Source: an uncultured Acetatifactor sp.
Lineage (GTDB): Bacteria > Bacillota > Clostridia > Lachnospirales > Lachnospiraceae
Length of the DNA: 11,592 nt
Assembly (NCBI GenBank): GCA_910583845.1
Contig: CAJUAB010000048.1
Location: 1 to 11,592 of the forward strand
Direction: 5' to 3'
The position numbers and the translations under genes are program-made. Shown in pieces: positions 6,378 through 11,592 of this stretch. Positions within the stretch are counted from its first letter, which is position 1. Each line of letters starts with the position of its first letter. The notes under the pieces are model-generated. The model made no database searches. It had not been told where the DNA came from and was given only the letters and a program-made list of their open reading frames with translations.

Positions 6378-8884
6378 ATGTATTGCGGAAATGCTGTATG
6401 CGCTCTCTGAAAGAAAACCGTAAACGCACGCTGGTGACCATCGTGGGCGTGATCCTGGCCACGGCGCTGATCACGGGCGTAGCCAGTTTGGCCGTGAGTT
6501 TCCGGGCCAGTATGGTGGAATACGAAAAAAAGGAAAACGGGAACTGGCATTATTGCTTTCTGGGAGTGAAACCGGAGGATGTGAAGTATTTTGAGGGGAA
6601 CAGGCACCTTGAAAAGATTGTGCTTAAGCGCTCCCTGGGATATGCCGTCCTGGAGGGCAGCCAGAATCCCGACAAGCCTTATCTTTTTCTCAGCGCCGTG
6701 GACGAAGAGGCCATGGACACGTACGGCCTTGTGCTTACGCAGGGGAGGATGCCGGAGAACGGATCGGAGCTGGTAATCAGCAGACATATTCATTATAACG
6801 CCATGGTGGACCTGCAAGTGGGGGACAGCATAACTCTGAATGTGGGGCGGAGAGTATCGGGAGAAGATCCGCTGCGTCAGAATCATCCCTATCTTTATGA
6901 AGAGGAAATGTTGACAGGGCAGGAGAGCAGAACCTACACCATCGTAGGTATTATCGAAAGGCCCAATTACAATGTGGAGGACCGCATCGCCCCGGGATAT
7001 TCCGTTTTTACCCGGCTGGAAGATCCTATGGCGGGGCCGCTGGATCTTTATGTCAGCTACACGGACTGGGGACTGAAACATGTGGCTTTGGTGAACGAGG
7101 GATTGAAGGATCTGGCGGATTCAGTGGAGGATAATTACTATTTGCTGAAATGGATGCGCTTCTCCTTTAATTCCACAACCATGAATATGATCTATGCCAT
7201 GGCGGCGGTGGCTCTGGCCGTCATCATTGTCACCAGCGTGTTTTGTATCCGCAACAGTTTTACCATCTCACTGACAGAGAAGATGAAGCTGTATGGAAGG
7301 CTGGCCTCAGTGGGAACCACCTCAAAGCAGCAGCGGAAGATCGTGTATTATGAGGCGAGATTCCTGGGAACGGTGGGTATTCCCATAGGTGTTCTCAGCG
7401 GGATACTGGCCTCTATGATTCTGGTGCGGTCCGTCAGCGGACTGATGGAGGATGCCTCGGATATTCCCCTGGTGTTTGGCATTTCCTGGGGGGCGGTGAT
7501 TCTCTCCGCGGGGCTGGCGGCGGTCACCATCTTTTTCTCGGCATGGCAGTCGGCCAGACGCGCCGCCAGAATATCGCCCATCAGCGCCATCAGGGCCAAT
7601 ACAACGGTGAAGATCCAAAGGAGAGAACTGCGGTGCCCCCGCTGGATATCAGGACTTCTGGGCATAGGGGGCAAGGTGGCCTACAGGAATCTGCGGCGTG
7701 CCCGGGTGAAATACCGCGCCACGGTGGTTTCCATCGCGGTGGGCGTGGCGGTGTTTATCGGCATGAACACGTTTATGTACGCGGTCCAGTATACTACGGA
7801 CATTTATTATAAAAATATGGATTATCAACTGCATGTATTCTGCTATGATACGGATGCCTATGAAAAGCTGCTGTCTCTTTCCCGGATGGAGGGAGTGGAA
7901 GAGGCGGAGATTGTGCAGTTCGGATATTTTACCGCTAAGCGGCAGTCCCTTCCTCTGACGGAGGACTATCTGAGATATTATTATGCGGAGGAAGAAACGG
8001 AGGAGACCGTGCGGGTGTACTCTCTCGGGGAGGAGGCTTATGCCCGGTATTGTGAACAGGTGGGCGTACCGGCAGATACGGACGGTGCTATAGTTCTGGC
8101 GGAATACGAGCTGGTCTCTTATGACGAAAGGGGCCGCAGGTATGAGATCAGCGGACCGGCGGCCAGGTTCCGTCCCGGGGATGTGATTGTGGGAAAGGGA
8201 AATGAGGAGCTTTCGGTGACGGTGGCAATGCAGACGGATCAAAAACCTCTGTTTATGAATAACCGGGTCTATTATGACGGGGTGATCCTGTTTGTGAGTG
8301 ACGAATGGATGGAGAATCATCTGGAGGAACTGAGCCGAAGCAGGAATACGGTGGAGGCCTATCTGAGATGTGAGAATGCCTCCCGGGTGGAAGAGGACGT
8401 GCGGGGCGGCATGAGCCTGCTCAATTACTCCATCACCAACTACGAAGCCGAATACAGGTCCGAAAAGAGTATGCATATGCTGGTCTCCATCTTTCTGTAT
8501 GGCTTTATCACGGTGGTGGCGCTGATTGGCATTACCAATGTTTTCAATACCATTACCACCAATATGGAACTGCGGGCACCGGAGTTTGCCATGCTGCGGG
8601 CGGTGGGGATGACCGGCAGGGAGTTTCGACGCCTGATCTGGCTGGAAAGTCTGTTTTACGGCGGAAAAGCGCTGTTCTTTGGCATTCCCCTGGGCGTGGT
8701 CATCTCTTATTGCTTTCACCTGGCCTTGAAACAGGGGATAGAGACAGCATATTTCTTTCCGTGGAAGGGCATCTGTATTTCCGTCATCGCCGTGGCGGCG
8801 CTGCTTTATGGGACCATGCGCTATTCCATGGGCAAGATCCGGAAAAACAATATTGTGGAGACCATACAGAATGAGAACCTATAG
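6374..8884 (+). CDS. FtsX-like ABC transporter permease, 8 TM with two large ectodomains
   Basis: An 836-residue membrane protein, partner of the preceding ATPase. Predicted layout from hydrophobic stretches: TM1 (about 18-40), ectodomain 1 (about 41-270), TM2-TM4 (about 271-293, 330-355, 372-392), TM5 (about 449-470), ectodomain 2 (about 471-698), and TM6-TM8 (about 702-725, 763-786, 798-818). It is thus a tandem duplication of the 4-TM MacB/FtsX unit with a large extracellular domain in each half. This differs from BceB-type permeases (10 TM, one large loop). Such pairs usually work by mechanotransmission: they export or extract peptides, lipoproteins or toxins rather than import nutrients. 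AGGAAGGGAGG (6356-6366) lies upstream of ATG 6374, and the 4-bp ATGA overlap indicates translational coupling to the ATPase. No frameshift or missing segment is seen. Substrate unknown. Confidence 0.93.
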   Translation: MNVLRKCCMRSLKENRKRTLVTIVGVILATALITGVASLAVSFRASMVEYEKKENGNWHYCFLGVKPEDVKYFEGNRHLEKIVLKRSLGYAVLEGSQNPDKPYLFLSAVDEEAMDTYGLVLTQGRMPENGSELVISRHIHYNAMVDLQVGDSITLNVGRRVSGEDPLRQNHPYLYEEEMLTGQESRTYTIVGIIERPNYNVEDRIAPGYSVFTRLEDPMAGPLDLYVSYTDWGLKHVALVNEGLKDLADSVEDNYYLLKWMRFSFNSTTMNMIYAMAAVALAVIIVTSVFCIRNSFTISLTEKMKLYGRLASVGTTSKQQRKIVYYEARFLGTVGIPIGVLSGILASMILVRSVSGLMEDASDIPLVFGISWGAVILSAGLAAVTIFFSAWQSARRAARISPISAIRANTTVKIQRRELRCPRWISGLLGIGGKVAYRNLRRARVKYRATVVSIAVGVAVFIGMNTFMYAVQYTTDIYYKNMDYQLHVFCYDTDAYEKLLSLSRMEGVEEAEIVQFGYFTAKRQSLPLTEDYLRYYYAEEETEETVRVYSLGEEAYARYCEQVGVPADTDGAIVLAEYELVSYDERGRRYEISGPAARFRPGDVIVGKGNEELSVTVAMQTDQKPLFMNNRVYYDGVILFVSDEWMENHLEELSRSRNTVEAYLRCENASRVEEDVRGGMSLLNYSITNYEAEYRSEKSMHMLVSIFLYGFITVVALIGITNVFNTITTNMELRAPEFAMLRAVGMTGREFRRLIWLESLFYGGKALFFGIPLGVVISYCFHLALKQGIETAYFFPWKGICISVIAVAALLYGTMRYSMGKIRKNNIVETIQNENL

Positions 8885-8898
8885 GCTGTATCCGTCTC

Positions 8899-9693
8899 TC
8901 ATATGAAATGATAGTGGGCCAGGGCCTGGCGGATACCGCCCTGGCTGGCGGGGGCCGTCACATACTCCACCCGGTCAAAAAGGCTGGCAGGGGAGGCGTT
9001 CCCCATGGCGATGCTGTGGGGAACATAGGAGAGCATGGACAGATCATTGTTGCTGTCCCCCAGGGCATAGGCATCCTCCAGGGTCAGGCCGTAGTGATTC
9101 AGCACAAACCGGATGCCGGTGGCCTTGGAGCAGCCTCTGGGCACAAATTCACGAAACGTGCCCCCTCTGTCGATGCAGTCAAACCATTGGTCACTGACCT
9201 GGCGAAAAGCGGCCAGCTGGGATTCCTCCTGATACCAGATCACAAATTTGTCCGCGAAAAAATTGGGATTTTCCAGATCCTCCGGCATCCGATAGTGATG
9301 CTCCAGGAAAATCCGGTACTGGCGCACCGCTCCGGGATGGCGCAGGGGACGGCTTAAGTCAAAGGCGACCCGGGCGCGGGACTCAAAAAGGATGTCCACA
9401 TCCGTTCTTCTGGCGGCATGCAGGATGCACATGATGGTGGCGTGGGTCTGGGGCACATAGAGCACATCCCTGCCGTCACAGTAGATATTGGTGCCGCAGC
9501 CGCACACATAACCGTCCCAGCCTATGCTGCGAAAACGGGGTTCCACATTCTGAAAACATCTGCCCGTATTGATAAACATCAGATGACCGTTTTCCCGGGC
9601 CCGGGCAATGGCCGCCGCCGCGTCCTCCGGCACCGAGCCGTCAATCTCGGAGGTCAGGGTTCCGTCTATATCAAAAAAAGCGATTTTTCGCAT
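8899..9693 (-). CDS. HAD-superfamily hydrolase, Cof-type (IIB)
   Basis: A 264-residue soluble phosphatase-like protein. Motif I is DIDGT with nucleophile Asp8 and acid/base Asp10; motif II is Thr43 in INTGR; motif III Lys190 in CSKATG; motif IV GDSNND with Asp213 and Asp217. A C2B cap occupies roughly 85-185. Cof-type members dephosphorylate sugar phosphates, nucleotides or flavin and pyridoxal phosphates; the substrate cannot be told from sequence. The start is well supported: GGGAGGT (complement of 9698-9704) stands four bases before the ATG. It is a single gene convergent with the permease, with only 14 bases between their stops and no hairpin there. A minus-strand promoter at 9804-9832 would give a leader of about 100 bases. 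No link to the copper or ABC units is evident. Confidence 0.93.
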   Translation of the reverse strand: MRKIAFFDIDGTLTSEIDGSVPEDAAAAIARARENGHLMFINTGRCFQNVEPRFRSIGWDGYVCGCGTNIYCDGRDVLYVPQTHATIMCILHAARRTDVDILFESRARVAFDLSRPLRHPGAVRQYRIFLEHHYRMPEDLENPNFFADKFVIWYQEESQLAAFRQVSDQWFDCIDRGGTFREFVPRGCSKATGIRFVLNHYGLTLEDAYALGDSNNDLSMLSYVPHSIAMGNASPASLFDRVEYVTAPASQGGIRQALAHYHFI

Positions 9694-9803
9694 GATTACC
9701 TCCCGGGATATCTGTTTTCATCCCTCACAGCAGCTTTATGCCTGCGTATTGACAAGGGGCAGGATAAGGATTACGATGGTGTATATTGTATCTATGCCCG
9801 TTT

Positions 9804-9832
9804 ATTCTATCACAGGTGTGGAAGTGAGACAA
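9804..9832 (-). promoter_or_regulatory. Promoter of the HAD hydrolase gene
   Basis: On the minus strand TTGTCT (complement of 9827-9832), a 17-base spacer ending in TGA, and TAGAAT (complement of 9804-9809) give an extended -10 promoter (TGnTAGAAT). Transcription would start about 100 bases before the hydrolase start codon. The rest of the 9694-10106 gap holds one palindrome and the opposite promoter but no gene that I can support. Confidence 0.6.
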
Positions 9833-9891
9833 GACAGATTTGCGGGGAAGGGGCAGGGGGATCAGGAGACGTTTTGCTATCTGCCGCGCTG

Positions 9892-9906
9892 TCAACCGCA
9901 GGTTGA
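9892..9906. other. Short palindrome between divergent promoters
   Basis: TCAACC (9892-9897), GCA, GGTTGA (9901-9906) is a perfect 6-bp dyad 30 bases upstream of the plus-strand -35 box at 9937. It could be an operator, perhaps for the XRE-type protein encoded downstream, since such regulators bind short dyads and often control themselves. Chance occurrence is not excluded. Confidence 0.3.
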
Positions 9907-9936
9907 ATTTGGGGAATTTTTGTGAATACGCCGTCA

Positions 9937-9965
9937 TTGTCCTTTAGCGGGGGAGCTGTTAGAAT
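9937..9965 (+). promoter_or_regulatory. Promoter of the HTH-methyltransferase gene
   Basis: TTGTCC (9937-9942), 17 bases, then TAGAAT (9960-9965) preceded by TGT, i.e. an extended -10 element. The architecture is almost the same as that of the divergent hydrolase promoter. Transcription would begin near 9972, leaving a leader of about 135 bases before the start codon at 10107. Confidence 0.6.
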
Positions 9966-10106
9966 GGATACAGTAAGAACAGGGAACAGCACAGGCTGGC
10001 GGGAGTAGGGAGAATCCGCGTCCAAAGGCATGACAGGGGCTGCGTTTGCCGGGAGAAGGCATGGAAAGACCTATTGCCGCCGAACATGGTTTTTCAGGAG
10101 GATGAT

Positions 10107-10910
10107 ATGAACACAGTAGGCGAGATGATCAAGAAAAGAAGGAAGATATTGAATTATACCCAACAGGAGTTGGCGGGGAAGTTAAGCATTTCCTCCCAGG
10201 CGGTTTCCAAGTGGGAGAATGGCGCGGCTTTGCCGGATCTGGGGCTGATGCCCCTGCTGGCGCAGACGTTGGAGACTACGGTGGACGGACTCCTGGGGTA
10301 TCAGGGAGCGCCGGTGAGCAAGTATGACCAGCGATATCAGGGGGAGGATTTTTACTGGGGCCTGAATCCCAACCACTTATGCTATGAACTTATGAAGTTA
10401 AAGCCTCCTGTCAGGCCGTACAGAGTGCTGGAGATCGGCTGCGGAGAGGGGAAGGATGCCGTTTTTCTGGCCAGATGCGGCTATCAGGTAAGGGCATTTG
10501 ACGAGTCCCAGGCAGGCATTGACAAGGCTCTGCTGCTGGCGGAAAAAAATGGTGTACATGTTGATTTTTTCAGAGCCAACGCATTGGATTATCGCATTGA
10601 GGATTCCTATGACATCATATACAGCAGCGGATTTTTTGACTATATTCCAGGCGATATGCGGGAGGAATTTACCGCCATGCTTAAGAAAAATACGGCGGTG
10701 GGAGGATTAAATGTGCTCAATGCCTTTGTGGATAAGCCATTTATGATAAAGAAAGAGGGGCAGCAGCGGACTCCGTGGAAATCCGGCGAGCTGTTCACCT
10801 GTTATTATGACTGGCTGTTCCATAAATGCGAGGAGGTCATATTTGACTGCAACAGCGGGGGTGTGCCGCACCAGCATTGTATGGACATACTGATTGCGCA
10901 GAAGCAGTGA
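10107..10910 (+). CDS. XRE-type HTH domain fused to a SAM-dependent methyltransferase
   Basis: A 267-residue two-domain protein. Residues 5-65 are a Cro/C1-type helix-turn-helix (KKRRKILNYTQQELAGKLSI, then SSQAVSKWENG as recognition helix), ending in the usual VDGLLG. Residues about 72-267 are a class I methyltransferase with the SAM-binding motif I VLEIGCGEGKD (107-117), acidic motif II Asp132 (AFDES), and a motif IV-like region DIIYSSGFFDYIP. Start ATG 10107 follows AGGAGG (10096-10101) by five bases; the in-frame ATG at 10074 has no such site. The methyl acceptor is unknown; the domain resembles small-molecule methyltransferases of the TehB/UbiE type more than DNA methylases, as no DPPY or PC motif is seen. 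The fusion suggests a DNA-bound regulator tied to SAM or a metabolite, or an enzyme that controls its own gene. It appears monocistronic. Confidence 0.88.
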   Translation: MNTVGEMIKKRRKILNYTQQELAGKLSISSQAVSKWENGAALPDLGLMPLLAQTLETTVDGLLGYQGAPVSKYDQRYQGEDFYWGLNPNHLCYELMKLKPPVRPYRVLEIGCGEGKDAVFLARCGYQVRAFDESQAGIDKALLLAEKNGVHVDFFRANALDYRIEDSYDIIYSSGFFDYIPGDMREEFTAMLKKNTAVGGLNVLNAFVDKPFMIKKEGQQRTPWKSGELFTCYYDWLFHKCEEVIFDCNSGGVPHQHCMDILIAQKQ

Positions 10911-10937
10911 GCCAATGGTATGACATGCTTCTGCGCA
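10895..10937 (+). terminator. Hairpin spanning the stop codon of the HTH-methyltransferase gene
   Basis: GCGCAGAAGCA (10896-10906) and TGCTTCTGCGC (10926-10936) are perfect inverted repeats, extended by one T-A pair, around a 19-base loop that contains the TGA stop (10908-10910). No T-run follows, so termination would be inefficient or factor-dependent. It may instead protect the mRNA 3' end. Confidence 0.4.
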
Positions 10938-11143
10938 GGACTGATCCCGCGGGCGATATGCGGCTTACGACCTGTCCCGGGAGCGCGTTTGAAAAATGCT
11001 TTCCGCCCGACGCAATCCGTGACTGCACCGTGCATCATATCCCCACGGCGAAGATGGAAACCGTACATGGTCTGTCTTTTTTTGAAATGTCCGCGTTTTG
11101 TAACAATTCGGCCTGATTTTAAGAGATAACTTTCTCCGGCGCG

Positions 11144-11173
11144 GACATTTCTGTGACATTTGGAGTTTACAAT
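11144..11173 (+). promoter_or_regulatory. Direct-repeat operator and -10 box before the ABC relic
   Basis: GACATTT occurs at 11144-11150 and 11155-11161 with an 11-bp period; TACAAT (11168-11173) follows as a likely -10 box. The reverse complement of 11144-11160 is AATGTCACAGAAATGTC, which differs at one base from 5604-5620 before the intact ABC operon. The stretch between the HTH-methyltransferase gene and this point (10911-11143) shows no gene that I can support. Confidence 0.5.
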
Positions 11174-11216
11174 AGTCCTGTCAACAGGCGGACAGCCTTG
11201 AAAGGAGCTTCTGAGC

Positions 11217-11426
11217 ATGAGCATTTTGCAGACGAGCCTGCGGGCAACCTGGACAGCAAGACCAGTGCCATAGTAAAACGCATATCAAATCGAAAAAAAT
11301 ATCTTTATCGTTTTGACGATTGCACTTGCGGGTGCATTACGATCTGCCGTTGCCCTTTATGGGTTTGGAGTGCCGCAGGAAACAAAAAACTTTTTATTTT
11401 CACAAGTGTCAAACTTGGGATTATAA
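11217..11426 (+). pseudogene. Relic of an ABC transporter (ATPase and permease fragments)
   Basis: AAAGGAG (11201-11207) and ATG 11217 begin MSILQT, like the MEILRT start of the intact ATPase, but this frame stops at 11271-11273. In another frame 11228-11266 reads ADEPAGNLDSKTS, the Walker B and D-loop of the same ATPase family, with everything between start and Walker B absent. The first frame then resumes at about 11298 as NIFIVLTIALAGAL, a hydrophobic helix like the first TM of an FtsX-type permease, ending at TAA 11424-11426. The change of frame falls in a run of seven A (11293-11299); six would keep Walker B and helix in one frame. I read it as a transporter operon reduced by two deletions and a one-base insertion. 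The permease identity is an inference from one helix. Confidence 0.6.
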
Positions 11427-11439
11427 CAGATCATTCGGA

Positions 11440-11516
11440 AAAATTAAATTCCACTGTTGAGAGGAAGAAGATTTGCAGAATTAAATTCCATATGGGGGTG
11501 GAATTTAATTTTGCAA
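11440..11516. repeat. Triple AATTAAATTCCA repeat forming alternative hairpins
   Basis: AATTAAATTCCA occurs at 11442-11453 and 11479-11490, and inverted at 11499-11510. Arms 11473-11490 and 11499-11516 form an 18-bp stem with a single G-T pair and an eight-base loop. The first copy, 11440-11453, is also a perfect 14-base complement of 11499-11512, so two left arms compete for one right arm. The stretch is far more AT-rich than the genes. It may be the edge of a mobile element or a transcription control structure; no transposase is present. Confidence 0.6.
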
Positions 11517-11558
11517 TTGAGAACTGAAAAAAATGTAAAAAAAATTTCCAAAAAGGTG

Positions 11559-11587
11559 TTGACAACAGAGAAAGTGTGTGGTAATCT
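11559..11587 (+). promoter_or_regulatory. Strong promoter reading out of the window
   Basis: A consensus TTGACA (11559-11564), a 17-base spacer and TAATCT (11582-11587) are preceded by A-tracts (11527-11554) that could serve as an UP element. Transcription would start at or just beyond the right edge, so the gene it serves is outside this window. Confidence 0.65.
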
Positions 11588-11592
11588 AATAA

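Noticed and set aside
7649..8719. Antisense open frame of 356 codons inside the permease
   Set aside because: No motif or ribosome site; the sense strand encodes a continuous FtsX-type permease.
9749..9777. TTGACA, 17 bases, TACGAT as a plus-strand promoter
   Set aside because: The -35 box is perfect but the -10 is weak, and the promoter at 9937-9965 is nearer to the gene with a better extended -10.
10877..11116. Plus-strand open frame of 79 codons after the HTH-methyltransferase gene
   Set aside because: It begins inside the well-supported upstream gene in another frame, lacks a ribosome site and shows no family motif; it could be a remnant, but I cannot support it.
11440..11516. CRISPR array
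   Set aside because: Only three 12-bp copies, one inverted, with unequal spacing and no cas genes.
11153..11527. Single 124-codon gene at the right end
   Set aside because: Its Walker B segment lacks Walker A and the signature motif, the frame then runs into unrelated low-complexity sequence, and a better reading is a decayed transporter with a frame change.

Overview
The window looks like a chromosomal segment from a Gram-positive Bacillota (Clostridia, most likely a Lachnospiraceae-type gut anaerobe). This is an inference from AGGAGG-type ribosome binding sites, TTGACA/TATAAT-like promoters, a CsoR-CopA copper module of the Firmicutes type, and a two-component system beside a MacB/FtsX-type ABC transporter. 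Base composition is moderately GC-rich across the genes and becomes strongly AT-rich after about 11,280.

Layout. (1) Positions 95-123 hold an intrinsic terminator that closes off whatever lies to the left. (2) Positions 186-3340 are a copper-response unit. It has a promoter overlapped by two tandem CsoR-like operators, csoR (253-561), and copA (679-3279), a Cu(I) P1B-type ATPase that ends in a fused CopZ-like metal-binding domain with its own internal ribosome binding site. A strong hairpin follows. (3) Positions 3420-8884 are a signalling/transport unit: an OmpR-family response regulator, a membrane histidine kinase, and, behind a separate promoter carrying an 11-bp-period direct repeat, an ABC ATPase and an 8-TM FtsX-like permease whose coding regions overlap by 4 bp (ATGA). 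(4) A HAD-family hydrolase (minus strand, 9693-8899) converges on the permease. (5) Divergent from it lies a gene encoding an XRE-type HTH domain fused to a SAM-dependent methyltransferase (10107-10910). (6) From 10911 to the right edge there is no intact gene. This stretch holds a decayed second ABC transporter (11217-11426), AT-rich inverted repeats, and a strong promoter firing out of the window.

How they work together. CsoR should repress itself and copA until Cu(I) binds, after which CopA exports copper. The kinase and regulator probably switch on the neighbouring ABC operon through the direct repeat at 5604-5621. The most notable hidden signal is that nearly the same operator (16 of 17 bases) occurs in opposite orientation at 11144-11160, in front of the transporter relic. 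The relic looks like a former member of the same regulon, lost by a deletion between short repeats plus a poly-A frameshift. I see no clearly new defence or biosynthetic system. The best leads are the shared operator with the relic, the internal start inside copA, the HTH-methyltransferase fusion, and the competing hairpins at 11440-11516.
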